NCBI RefSeq assembly: GCF_003086695.1
Contig: NZ_CP025999.1
Location: 2,273,680 to 2,337,679, forward strand
Source: Stenotrophomonas sp. SAU14A_NAIMI4_8
Lineage (GTDB): Bacteria; Pseudomonadota; Gammaproteobacteria; Xanthomonadales; Xanthomonadaceae
Direction: 5' to 3'
Length of the DNA stretch: 64,000 nt
Shown here piece by piece: positions 41,777-50,594 of this stretch; the first letter of the stretch is position 1, and every line of letters begins with the position of its first letter. A model generated the notes under the pieces. The model was not told the origin of the DNA, did not search any database, and worked only from the letters and a program-made list of their open reading frames with translations. The translations under genes and the position numbers were made by a program.

Positions 41777-43135
41777 ATGTCCGATCCACGCAACAGCCCG
41801 CCGCCCCTGCCCCCCGTGCCGCCCGCTGCACCCACGCCGCCGCCCCTGCCCGGGGCGGCGCTGGATGGACCCGGCTCGCCGCAGGATGTACCGCCGCCGC
41901 CCGGCAGCTTCCCGCTGGACACCTCGAAACTTCCGCAGGCGATCCGCGATGAGATCGAGGCGCCCGACCCGCTGGCCATCGACACCGCGGCCAGCGAACT
42001 GAAGGACGGCCTGAACCGCTGTCCCAAGTGTGGCGCCACCGATATCCGGCCACGGTTGGGCACCGACATCCTGGTCTGCCAGTTCTGCCGCCACGAATGG
42101 CACGGCGCCCGCGTGGAGGAAGCCTTCGGCCTGGGCGAGGCCATCGGCGAGCTTCGCGGCACGGTGATCGCCAGCGGCGCGCGCGACATCGATGCCGACC
42201 TGTCGGCACTGATGACCTTCAAGTGCACCGGCTGTGGCGCCGAGGTGACGGTCAATACCGAAAGCACCATGACCGCCCGCTGCCACTGGTGCCGGCACGT
42301 GTTCGGGGTGAACGAGCAGATTGCCAACGGCGCGGTGCCCGACGCGGTGCTGCCGTTCCATATCCGCAAGGACGACGCCGTCGCCCGCATCCGCCAGTTC
42401 GTGGACAAGCGGCGCATGTTCGCGCTGAAGGCGTTCAAGGACCAGTTCACCCCGGAAAACGTGGTGGGCGTGTACCTGCCCTACATGATCGTGGACGGCA
42501 ATGTGAGCGCGGCAGTGGCCGGCAAGGGCGAGATCAAGACCCGCGAGTACACCCGCGGCACGGAAAAGAACAAGCAGACCTACTACGATGCCGACATCTA
42601 CCAGGTGGAACGCCAGGTGGATTTCACCGTAGACGATCTGCCGCTGGAATCCTCGGCCGACCGCGGCAATCTGGACACCCGCGCCAACACCAACAACATC
42701 ATCAACACCATCCTGCCGTTCGATACCAAGAACGCGGTGAAGTGGAACGCCTCCTACCTGGCCGGCTTCACCTCGGAAAAGCGCGACCTGGACGTGGAAA
42801 AGCTGCGGCCGCGGCTGGAAGACCAGCTGCTGTCCATTGCCCGCGCGCAGGTGGAGCGCAGCGTGAACCGTTACGACCGCGGTGTGCGCTGGGAACAGGA
42901 ACAACTGCAGGTGCACGGTACCCGCTGGGTGGCGATGTACCTGCCGGTCTGGCTGTATTCCTACCACCAGCCCGGCCGCAACGGCGGCATGCTGCACTAC
43001 ATCGCGGTGAACGGCCGCACCGGTGAAACCATGGGCAGCGTGCCGGTGCAGCAGTGGAAGCTGCTGCTGGCCGCGCTCACCACCGGCACGATCATCGAAG
43101 CTCTCGCAATCGCCTTCCTGGTGGCAACGACATGA
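41777..43135 (+). CDS. Double zinc-ribbon protein with C-terminal membrane anchor
   Basis: The protein has 452 residues. A proline-rich N-terminus (about 1-50) precedes two zinc ribbons: C82-C85/C101-C104 and C150-C153/C169-C172. A mixed domain follows (about 190-420) with VVGVYLPYMIVDGNVSAAV and a repeated Trp/Tyr motif (WVAMYLPVWLYSYHQ), and the protein ends in a hydrophobic segment (LLAALTTGTIIEALAIAFLV). The plan matches YdjG-type TFIIB-like zinc-ribbon membrane proteins that sit beside SPFH genes. Its stop overlaps the start of a short anchored protein by 4 bp. Confidence 0.82.
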   Translation: MSDPRNSPPPLPPVPPAAPTPPPLPGAALDGPGSPQDVPPPPGSFPLDTSKLPQAIRDEIEAPDPLAIDTAASELKDGLNRCPKCGATDIRPRLGTDILVCQFCRHEWHGARVEEAFGLGEAIGELRGTVIASGARDIDADLSALMTFKCTGCGAEVTVNTESTMTARCHWCRHVFGVNEQIANGAVPDAVLPFHIRKDDAVARIRQFVDKRRMFALKAFKDQFTPENVVGVYLPYMIVDGNVSAAVAGKGEIKTREYTRGTEKNKQTYYDADIYQVERQVDFTVDDLPLESSADRGNLDTRANTNNIINTILPFDTKNAVKWNASYLAGFTSEKRDLDVEKLRPRLEDQLLSIARAQVERSVNRYDRGVRWEQEQLQVHGTRWVAMYLPVWLYSYHQPGRNGGMLHYIAVNGRTGETMGSVPVQQWKLLLAALTTGTIIEALAIAFLVATT

Positions 43136-43419
43136 GTGATGACGCTGGTCTCTGGTTGCTGGCCGCAGGCCCGGCAGGCGCCACGGCGCTGTACTGGGCG
43201 CTGTACCGCTACTACCGCAACACCGACAAGTCGCACGGGTTCGAGCACGAAACCGAGATCGACGCCAAGCCGGTCACCGGCTCGGACCGGCGGGTGGACA
43301 GCATTACCGGCACCCAGGAACGGCGCGTGCGCGGTGACAACGTGCATGACTACCGCAAGCGGGTGGCACGGGTCGCGCCCGATCCCGACCGCAACGGGCC
43401 ACCGGGCACCACGCCCTGA
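43132..43419 (+). CDS. Small membrane-anchored protein of the SPFH module
   Basis: This 95-residue protein has one N-terminal membrane helix (LWLLAAGPAGATALYWALY) followed by a charged soluble tail (YYRNTDKSHGFEHETEIDAK, RVRGDNVHDYRKRVARV). I recognise no family. The ATGA overlap with the zinc-ribbon gene and the shared membrane location make it a likely third partner of the SPFH module. Confidence 0.7.
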   Translation: MSDDAGLWLLAAGPAGATALYWALYRYYRNTDKSHGFEHETEIDAKPVTGSDRRVDSITGTQERRVRGDNVHDYRKRVARVAPDPDRNGPPGTTP

Positions 43420-43493
43420 CCACACCCGGCTGATCTAGACTGGCGCCCCCGCCGCTGGCGGCCGGGGCCCACTCTTTAGCTGCCGAGACCGCC

Positions 43494-46292
43494 GTGAACG
43501 CTGCACCCCCGAACGATTTCCCTGCGGCACGCGCTGCGGCCAGCGTGAACATGGCCTTGGCCGCCGGCGCCATCGTCGGCACCTGGTTCTGGGACGTAAC
43601 CAACGACCAGCTGACCGTGGATGCCTACCTGGCCCGCGCCTTCGGCCTGGACCCGGCACTGGCCGGGCAGAAGCTGCAGCTGCACGACGTGCTGGGCGCC
43701 ATCCACCCCGACGACCTGCCCGGGCTGACCGCCGCCATCGACGCCGCCGTGCGCGAAGGCGACCGCTTCGCCCACCCTTACCGTGCGCGTGGCGAGGACG
43801 GGCAGTACCACTGGCTGGAAGGCATCGGCCGCATCGAGCGCGATGCCAGCGGCCGCGCGACCGGCTTCCCCGGCGTGCTGATCGACATTGACGAGCGCCT
43901 GCGCGTGCAGGCCGAACGCGACCAGGCACAGGCGCTGCTGCGCTCGTTCATGGAAGCCGCGCCCGGTGTGATGTACGCCAAGGACCGCCAGGGCCGCCTG
44001 CTGATGGGCAACCATGGCGCCACCGAACTGATCGGCCTGCCGCCGCAGCAGTACGTGGGCCGGACCGACGCCGAACTGCTGGGCGACCCCGCGCAGGCCG
44101 CGGCAGTGATGGCCACCGACGAACGCATCATGGCCAGTGGCCGCACCGAACAGCTGGAAGAGAAGATCAGCTACGCCGATGGCCGGCAGGCCTGGTGGCT
44201 GTCCACCAAGGCGCCACTGCGTGATGCCGATGGCACCGTCATCGGGCTGGTCGGCACCTCGCTGGACATTACCGACCGCAAGGCCGCCGAAGCCGAGCGC
44301 CTGGATATCGAGGAGCGCTACCGGCTGGCCGCGCAGGCCACCAACGATGCCATCTGGGATTGGCGCATCGTCGATGGCCACGTGATCTGGAACGAAGCGG
44401 TCAACCACTTGTTCGGCCACGCGGTGAAGACCTCCACGGCGCAGTGGTGGCTGGACCACATCCATCCTGACGACCGCGCACGGGTGGATGCCAGCATCCA
44501 CGCCGTGATCGACGGACAGGGCAGCGCCTGGATGGACGAGTACCGCTTCCGCCGCGCCGATGGCAGCTATGCCGATGTACTGGACCGCGGCGCGGTGCTG
44601 CGCGATGCACAGGGTCAGCCGCTGCGCATGATCGGTGCCATGCTGGACCTGTCCGCGCGCAAGGCCGCCGAAGCCGCGCTGGCCGATAGTGAGGAGCGCC
44701 TGCGCCTGGCCACCGACGCCAGTGAACAGGGCTTCTGGGATGTGGACCTGGTGCGCGACCTGCTGATCTGGCCGGCCCGTACCAAGGCCATGTTCGGCAT
44801 CTCCGCCGGTGCACACGTAACCATGGACGACTTCCGCGCCGGCCTGCACCCCGACGACCGCGACGCCACCCTGGCCGCGCTGGATGCGGCCGCAGATCCG
44901 GCCCGGCGTGCCAGCTACGATGTGGAATACCGCACCGTCGGCAAGGAAGACGGCATCTTGCGCTGGGTGGCCGCCAAGGGGCGCGGCATCTTCGAGCATG
45001 GCCAGTGCGTGCGCATGCTGGGCGTGGCCATCGATATCACCCGCCGCAAAGCCGCCGATGCGCGCCTGCAGGAACTGAACGAGCAGCTGGAAGCACGCGT
45101 GCACGCCGAAGTGGCCGAACGCCTGCGGGTGGAAGATGCCCTGCGCCAGAGCCGCAAGATGGAAGCGGTGGGCCAGTTGACCGGCGGCATCGCACATGAC
45201 TTCAACAACATGCTGGCCACGGTGATCGGCCCGCTGGATCTGCTGGCACTGCGTATCGACAGTGGCGACAGCCGCGCCCACCGTTACATTGAAATGGCGC
45301 TCGATGGCGCCCAGCGCGCCGCGCAGCTGACCCAGCGCCTGCTGGCGTTCTCGCGGCAGCAGCCGCTGCAACCGGTCGCCCTGGACAGCAATCACCTGCT
45401 GGCCGGCATGAGCGATCTGCTGGTGCATTCGCTGGGCAGCAGCATCATGCTGGAAACCGTACTGGGCCGCGATCTGTGGTGGACCCACGCCGACGCCAAC
45501 CAGCTGGAAAACGTGATCCTGAACCTGGCCGTGAATGCCCGCGATGCCATGCCCGGCGGCGGTCGCCTGAAGGTGGAGACCGGCAACTGCCGCATCGACA
45601 TCGGCAACGCGGCGTCCCATCCCGGCATTCCTGCAGGCGACTACGTGCTGATCGCGGTCAGCGACACCGGCACCGGCATGGCGCCGGACGTGCAGGCGCG
45701 CGCCTTCGATCCGTTCTTCACCACCAAGGACGTCGGCCAGGGCACGGGCCTGGGGCTGTCGCAGGTCTATGGCTTCGTGCAGCAGTCGGCGGGCCATGTG
45801 GCGCTGGACTCCAGCCCCGGCAACGGCACCTGCGTGCGCGTCTACCTGCCGCGCCTGCTGGGTGAAGCGGCGCCGTCGGCGCGGCCGCCCTCACGCAGCC
45901 CCGCCACGCCGCCGGACGGGGGCGCCGAGCGCATCCTGGTGGTGGACGATGACGAGGCGGTGCGCCGCTTCTCGGTCGATGCGCTGACCGAGCTGGGCTA
46001 CGACGTACTGTCCGCAGATGGCGCCGCCAGCGCCCTGCCCCTGCTCGATGCCCATCCGAACGTCGCTCTGCTGTTCACCGACGTGGTGATGCCTGAAGTC
46101 AACGGTCGCCAGCTGGCCGAGCAGGCGCTGGCCCGGCATCCCGGGTTGAAGGTGCTGTACGCAACGGGCAACAGCCGCAATGCGCTGGTGGACGACGGTG
46201 TGCTCGATGCCCGGGTGCAGCTGATCGGCAAGCCCTTCACCATCGACGAGCTGGCCACCCGGGTGCGGGTTGCACTGGCGCAGACCGGCTAG
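43494..46292 (+). CDS. Multi-PAS hybrid histidine kinase with receiver
   Basis: This 932-residue cytoplasmic kinase uses a GTG start. Four PAS/PAC units fill residues about 15-540 (repeated HPDD and GxRxADG-like blocks, e.g. [20 protein letters not shown] and [19 protein letters not shown]). A dimerisation domain with phospho-acceptor His568 ([14 protein letters not shown]), an ATPase domain ([32 protein letters not shown]) and a C-terminal receiver with Asp863 ([13 protein letters not shown]) follow. The core resembles the hybrid kinase at 27321. No partner regulator is adjacent, so it signals elsewhere. The sensed ligand or redox cue is unknown. Confidence 0.92.
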   Translation: MNAAPPNDFPAARAAASVNMALAAGAIVGTWFWDVTNDQLTVDAYLARAFGLDPALAGQKLQLHDVLGAIHPDDLPGLTAAIDAAVREGDRFAHPYRARGEDGQYHWLEGIGRIERDASGRATGFPGVLIDIDERLRVQAERDQAQALLRSFMEAAPGVMYAKDRQGRLLMGNHGATELIGLPPQQYVGRTDAELLGDPAQAAAVMATDERIMASGRTEQLEEKISYADGRQAWWLSTKAPLRDADGTVIGLVGTSLDITDRKAAEAERLDIEERYRLAAQATNDAIWDWRIVDGHVIWNEAVNHLFGHAVKTSTAQWWLDHIHPDDRARVDASIHAVIDGQGSAWMDEYRFRRADGSYADVLDRGAVLRDAQGQPLRMIGAMLDLSARKAAEAALADSEERLRLATDASEQGFWDVDLVRDLLIWPARTKAMFGISAGAHVTMDDFRAGLHPDDRDATLAALDAAADPARRASYDVEYRTVGKEDGILRWVAAKGRGIFEHGQCVRMLGVAIDITRRKAADARLQELNEQLEARVHAEVAERLRVEDALRQSRKMEAVGQLTGGIAHDFNNMLATVIGPLDLLALRIDSGDSRAHRYIEMALDGAQRAAQLTQRLLAFSRQQPLQPVALDSNHLLAGMSDLLVHSLGSSIMLETVLGRDLWWTHADANQLENVILNLAVNARDAMPGGGRLKVETGNCRIDIGNAASHPGIPAGDYVLIAVSDTGTGMAPDVQARAFDPFFTTKDVGQGTGLGLSQVYGFVQQSAGHVALDSSPGNGTCVRVYLPRLLGEAAPSARPPSRSPATPPDGGAERILVVDDDEAVRRFSVDALTELGYDVLSADGAASALPLLDAHPNVALLFTDVVMPEVNGRQLAEQALARHPGLKVLYATGNSRNALVDDGVLDARVQLIGKPFTIDELATRVRVALAQTG

Positions 46293-46367
46293 TTCACGCC
46301 TCCGATGCAGGGCCGGGGCCAGGCTGGGCGCGCGCGCCCTTCCGCCGCTCCCCTCGAGGCACCGACC

Positions 46368-46913
46368 ATGGTCATCCGCACCCGTTCCGTGCTGCTGTTG
46401 ATGTCGTCCAGCCTGGCCCTGGCAGGCCCCCTGCCCGCCACCGCGCAGGACGCCCCGCCACCGGTGGGCGAACAGAGCACCACCACGCAGACCACCTCCA
46501 GCGAGACTACCCAGACACGCAGCAGCCGCAGCGAGATCGACATCAGCATCGACGACGGCGCTGACGACGACTGGGGTGAGAGCCGGGGCCATGGCGCACG
46601 CCACCGGCGCGACGATGTGGACGAACGCGATCTGTTCGGGCAGTGGACCCTGGGCCAGGAAGGCGGCAACAGCTGCACCATTGAACTGAAGGACAGCACC
46701 TGGTTCGGTGGCTACGGCGCCTGGGTGCCGGCCGGTTGCCCCGACGGCGTGTTCTCGGTGAACCGCTGGCTGCTGTCGGGCAACGACCTGCTGCTGACCG
46801 ATACCAACAACACGGTGATCGCGCGCTTCCGCCAGAGCGGCAGCGGCCGCTGGTCAGGGCGCCGGGACGCCGATGGCGCCCGCCTCTACCTGAACCCCCA
46901 GGGATCGCGCTGA
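46368..46913 (+). CDS. Exported protein with AprI/Inh-type inhibitor domain
   Basis: This 181-residue protein has a signal peptide (LLLMSSSLALAGPLPATAQ), a Ser/Thr-rich acidic linker with many charges (about 35-85), and a C-terminal ~90-residue domain FGQWTLGQEGGNSCTIEL...VSVNRWLLSGNDLLLTD...ARFRQSGSGRW. The domain has the lipocalin-like β-barrel pattern of metalloprotease inhibitors of the Inh/Omp19 family, including the paired cysteines of that fold. Its target protease is not in this window. I chose the ATG at 46368, which opens on the signal. Confidence 0.75.
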   Translation: MVIRTRSVLLLMSSSLALAGPLPATAQDAPPPVGEQSTTTQTTSSETTQTRSSRSEIDISIDDGADDDWGESRGHGARHRRDDVDERDLFGQWTLGQEGGNSCTIELKDSTWFGGYGAWVPAGCPDGVFSVNRWLLSGNDLLLTDTNNTVIARFRQSGSGRWSGRRDADGARLYLNPQGSR

Positions 46914-47126
46914 CCACCGGCGCAGCGTCTTTCCGAGTGTGCCCTGCTGCCCAGAACCGGGCCGCAGGCGGTGCCTATACTACGGCCGCCTGCCCCCGGT
47001 TGCCGCTGCGCGACCGCCACGGGCAGGCAACGGACGGGATGTATCCGTTGGGCCCGCGGCCACGCCGCCGGCCCCTGCCGTGCTGTGCGACCCCATGCGG
47101 TTCCACCACACACCAGGAAGGATGCC

Positions 47127-48797
47127 ATGCGCCTCACACGACGTGATTTCCTCGCAACCACCGCCAGCGCATCGCTGGCCTCGCTGGCGCCGGCGGCACT
47201 GGCCGACGATGCCCCTGCAGCCGCCGCAGCCGGCGCGGCGCGCTTCCAGCGCTACAGCGTCACCAGCCCACAGGGCCAGCGCATGCTGGCCAGCTATGCG
47301 CGCGGCATCCGCGCCATGCTGGCATTGCCGCCCGACGATCCACGCAACTGGTTCCGCAATGCCTTCGTGCACCTGATGGACTGCCCGCACGGCAACTGGT
47401 GGTTCTTCGTCTGGCACCGCGGCTATGTGGGTTACTTCGAACAGACCATCCGCAGCCTCAGCGGCGATCCGCAATTCGCCATGCCGTACTGGGACTGGAC
47501 CGAACTGCCGAAGATCCCACCGTCGATGTTCGAGGGCGTGCTGACCCCCACCGACGCGGCCTATTCGCGCTACACCCGCAACCTGGCGGTGTTCACCGAT
47601 TTCATCAAACCGGCTCTGCAGCGCTACTGGGCCACCCTGGACCCGGACCAGCGCAAGCAGTTGTCGCTGCGCGGCTACAACAGCATGGACGATGTCTGGA
47701 ACGATGTGACCGGCTACAACGCCAAGGAACAGACCGGCATTTCCGGCAATGCCGCCTACGCGGTCACCTGCGGCGCCCGTTACCTGTGGAACGACCACCC
47801 GCAACTGGACCCGAAGACCGCCTCGGCGGTATCGCCCGATACCATCCGCGCCGGCCTGTCACCGCAGGACTTCAACAACCCCGACATCAGCCGCAGTTTC
47901 ACCAGTTCGCGCACCGCCTCGCACGTGCTGCAACCCGACGGCGCCACGAAATTCTCGGTGCTGGAAGGCTTCCCGCACAACAAGGTGCACAACTGCATTG
48001 GCGGCGTCGGCGCGGTCGATCCCGGCCCTTACGGCAACATGACCAACTTCCTGTCACCGCTGGATCCGATCTTCTACCTGCACCACGCCAACATGGACCG
48101 CCTGTGGGATGTCTGGACCAAGCAGCAGCAACGCTTCGGCCGCCCGATCATGCCCACCGATCCGGCCACCCGCGAACAGTTCATGCGCGAACCCTTCCGC
48201 TTCTTCGTCGATGCCCAGGGCCGCCCGGTGGGCAACAAGACGGCGCGCGATTTCTTCACCACCCAGGCCTTCGACTACGACTACGACTACGCGTACGGTG
48301 CCGGTGCCAACGCGGTGGCCAGCGCGGCGGCCGCTGCTGTTCCTGGTGCCGCCGAAGCAACCCTGGTGCGCGGCACCCGTGCGCAGGACGCGGTGCGTGT
48401 GGCCGTACCGCGCGCGGCCGTGCGTGCACACCTGGCCGCCACCGAACCGCGCCAGCTGATTGCCGAAGTCACTCTGGAGCGCCCGCAGGGCCTGCAGAAT
48501 GCGCGCGAATTCGACGTGCTGGTGAACGCCCCGGCCGGCGTGCGCAGCGTGGATGCGGACAGCCCGTACTATGCCGGCACGGTGTCGTTCTTCGGTCCCA
48601 GCATGCCGGGCATGGACCACAGCCATCCGACCACGTTCGCGGTGCCCTTGCCGCAGAAGCTGGCGGCCTTCAGCGGGCTTTCGGCCGCCGCGGGCGGCAG
48701 CACCACGCTGGAAATCCGCCTGGTCGCCTCCTCGGGGCAGGCGCCGCAGGCATTGCCGGTGTTGGACGCGGCGATCCTGGTGGCGCCGCTGCGCTAG
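47127..48797 (+). CDS. Tat-exported tyrosinase/polyphenol oxidase
   Basis: The 556-residue product is a type 3 copper oxidase that turns phenols and catechols into quinones, often leading to melanin. It has a Tat signal (RLTRRDFLATTASASLASLA). CuA ligands are His82, His88 and His97; Cys86, in the CPH motif, suggests the Cys-His thioether of plant and fungal enzymes. CuB ligands are His284 and His288 (FPHNKVHN) and a histidine of the YLHHANMDRLW motif (His319 or His320). A C-terminal domain (about 430-556) resembles the shielding/DUF_B2219-like β domain of catechol oxidases. No caddie protein is adjacent. It is tail-to-tail with a TetR gene. Confidence 0.9.
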   Translation: MRLTRRDFLATTASASLASLAPAALADDAPAAAAAGAARFQRYSVTSPQGQRMLASYARGIRAMLALPPDDPRNWFRNAFVHLMDCPHGNWWFFVWHRGYVGYFEQTIRSLSGDPQFAMPYWDWTELPKIPPSMFEGVLTPTDAAYSRYTRNLAVFTDFIKPALQRYWATLDPDQRKQLSLRGYNSMDDVWNDVTGYNAKEQTGISGNAAYAVTCGARYLWNDHPQLDPKTASAVSPDTIRAGLSPQDFNNPDISRSFTSSRTASHVLQPDGATKFSVLEGFPHNKVHNCIGGVGAVDPGPYGNMTNFLSPLDPIFYLHHANMDRLWDVWTKQQQRFGRPIMPTDPATREQFMREPFRFFVDAQGRPVGNKTARDFFTTQAFDYDYDYAYGAGANAVASAAAAAVPGAAEATLVRGTRAQDAVRVAVPRAAVRAHLAATEPRQLIAEVTLERPQGLQNAREFDVLVNAPAGVRSVDADSPYYAGTVSFFGPSMPGMDHSHPTTFAVPLPQKLAAFSGLSAAAGGSTTLEIRLVASSGQAPQALPVLDAAILVAPLR

Positions 48798-49402
48798 CGT
48801 TCCACCTGCGACAGCATGGCCACCGCGCCGTCGATCAAGGCCTGCATGCCCCGTTCGAACTCGGCTTCGGCCGCCGCCGCATCGTAGGGGCGGCGGTCGG
48901 TGTCGATGGGCAGGTGGCGCGAGTACACCGTATCGGCCAGCGCAACACAGTGGTAGGCCACGGTGGACAGCAGCCACGCCGCCTGCGCAACCGACAGACC
49001 ATGTGCAGCGGCGAACGCGGCCTGGTGCTGCTGGATGCGCAGCACCATCTGTTCGGTCTTGGCACCGTGGGTGGCCAGGAACGGGGCCAGCCCCGGATTC
49101 TGGTCCACCAGGGCGCGCAGCGAACGATGGAACGCCAGCAGGTCGGCCTGCAGCGTACTGCCCCGCCCTGCGTCTACGGCCGGTGGCTGCCAGCGCTCGA
49201 AGATGACCTCGGCCACCAGGCTGCGCAGCGCGGCCAGGTTGGCCACATGCTTGTACAGCCCGATATGGCTGACGCCCAGCAGCCCGGCCACGCCCACGAT
49301 GCTCAGCTTCGGCAGGGTCATCGCAATGCCGGCATCGGCGATCCGCTCGCGGGTGATCGACGGCGGTCGGCCGCGCGCGGCAGGTGTGTGGGGTGCAGCC
49401 AT
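48794..49402 (-). CDS. TetR/AcrR-family transcriptional regulator
   Basis: This 202-residue repressor has an N-terminal helix-turn-helix (TRERIADAGIAMTLPKLSIV, GVAGLLGVSHIGLYKHVANL) and a helical ligand domain ending RGMQALIDGAVAMLSQVER. The gene is divergent from the siderophore-utilisation operon (start 49556), with a TetR-like dyad in the 153-bp gap, so it probably controls that operon and itself. The inducer is unknown. Confidence 0.9.
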   Translation of the reverse strand: MAAPHTPAARGRPPSITRERIADAGIAMTLPKLSIVGVAGLLGVSHIGLYKHVANLAALRSLVAEVIFERWQPPAVDAGRGSTLQADLLAFHRSLRALVDQNPGLAPFLATHGAKTEQMVLRIQQHQAAFAAAHGLSVAQAAWLLSTVAYHCVALADTVYSRHLPIDTDRRPYDAAAAEAEFERGMQALIDGAVAMLSQVER

Positions 49403-49502
49403 GGAACTCCGGTGCGGCTGGTGGACAGGAACCCGGCCATGGTGGTCACCGCGCGGGCGCAGGTCAATGCGCGCGGTAGCGGCCGCGTTGCAGTACCGCG
49501 AA

Positions 49503-49534
49503 TTTAGTTTACTATGATGTAACTAATTCGCATT
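49503..49534. promoter_or_regulatory. Overlapping TetR-like operator and Fur-like site
   Basis: An imperfect dyad of TTAGTTTAC and GTAACTAA (49504-49526) lies between the divergent TetR gene and the siderophore-interacting protein gene. It overlaps a Fur-like stretch GATGTAACTAATTCGCATT (49516-49534), which agrees at 14 of 19 positions with AATGAGAATAATTCTCATT. The locus may answer both iron and a second signal. Confidence 0.45.
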
Positions 49535-49555
49535 CGTACCCGGATTGGATTGCCG

Positions 49556-50407
49556 ATGTCTGTTCTTCCCACCGCCGCGCCCGTCCAGGGCACGCTGCGC
49601 GGCGCCGACCACGATCGTGGCCTGCAGGCGCTGCAGGTCACCGTGGTCCACACCAGCCACGCCACGCCCAGCCTGCTGCGGGTCACCTGCCGCCTGCCGG
49701 CACATGCGCCGCTGGCGCCCTGGCTGCGCGCCAACACCGCCGTACGCATCCAGCTGGGCGCCGCGTTCGACGATGTCTCGCGCATCTACACCGTGCGCAG
49801 CGTGGATACCGCACAGCGCCAGTTCGTGTTCGACGTGGTGCTGCATGCCGCCCCCGGCCCCATGCTGGCCTGGGTGCGTGCCCTGCAGCCGGGGGATGTG
49901 TTCGCGCTGACCGGACCGCGCCCGCACCTGCAGGTGCCCGAAGCGGCCGGCGGCCATGCGCTGCTGTTTGCCGATGCCAGTGCCGTGCCGGCCGTGTCTG
50001 CCCTGCTGCAGCAATGGCCAACCGCACTGCGGGCCGATCTCTGGATCGCCAGCGACGACGCGCAGGCGGTAGACGAACTGCCGGCCATCGAGGGCGTGCA
50101 CGTACACCGCCTGGACGCCCCCACGCCGACCGACCCCACCCCGTTGCTGCGCACCGCCCAGGCCTGCGTGGCCGACAGCCGCCGCAGCGTGGTCTGGGCC
50201 GCCGGTGAGCGCGAGGAAATGCGTGAGCTGCGCCGTCATTTCCTGCAGCACGCTGGCCTGCCGCGCGAGACCGTGGCCGTGGCCGGCTATTGGAAGCGCG
50301 GCGAAACCACCACCGAAACCGACCAGCGCCGTCGCCTGAACTACCAGCGTGTGCTGGACCAGGGCGGTGGCCTGCAGGATGTCGACGACCTCGCCGACGA
50401 CATCTGA
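49556..50407 (+). CDS. Siderophore-interacting protein (FAD ferric reductase)
   Basis: This 283-residue cytoplasmic flavoprotein reduces ferric siderophores and so frees the iron. The FAD-binding half includes the RIYTVRSVDTAQRQFVFD block with its RxYT motif, the PGDVFALTGPRPH segment and the NAD(P)H-side LLFADASAVPAVSALLQ. The C-terminal helix-rich GYWKRGETTTE is typical of the YqjH/ViuB family. The ATG at 49556 is preferred over a TTG at 49550. The receptor gene follows 187 bp downstream and the rest of the iron-reduction set after that. Confidence 0.9.
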   Translation: MSVLPTAAPVQGTLRGADHDRGLQALQVTVVHTSHATPSLLRVTCRLPAHAPLAPWLRANTAVRIQLGAAFDDVSRIYTVRSVDTAQRQFVFDVVLHAAPGPMLAWVRALQPGDVFALTGPRPHLQVPEAAGGHALLFADASAVPAVSALLQQWPTALRADLWIASDDAQAVDELPAIEGVHVHRLDAPTPTDPTPLLRTAQACVADSRRSVVWAAGEREEMRELRRHFLQHAGLPRETVAVAGYWKRGETTTETDQRRRLNYQRVLDQGGGLQDVDDLADDI

Positions 50408-50594
50408 CCCCTGTTCCAGCTCCGTGCCCGTGCAGGGTACGGAACCGTTGCACCCAGCCACAGTCCGCGCCCCTGCCCGCCGCAGGAACGGCGTGCGTTC
50501 TGCCAGCCACCTTGCCGTCTACGTCGCCCTGTGCACAGGCCCGCGACGGCGTAGCCCTGGCCGAACCCACTCCCTCCCCTCGACGAGTATTGCC

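Noticed and set aside
40367..42997. Long minus-strand frame opposite the SPFH and zinc-ribbon genes
   Set aside because: It crosses three supported genes and has no domain or start signal.
43476..45797. Long minus-strand frame opposite the multi-PAS kinase
   Set aside because: It is a shadow of the kinase; no ribosome site or motif.
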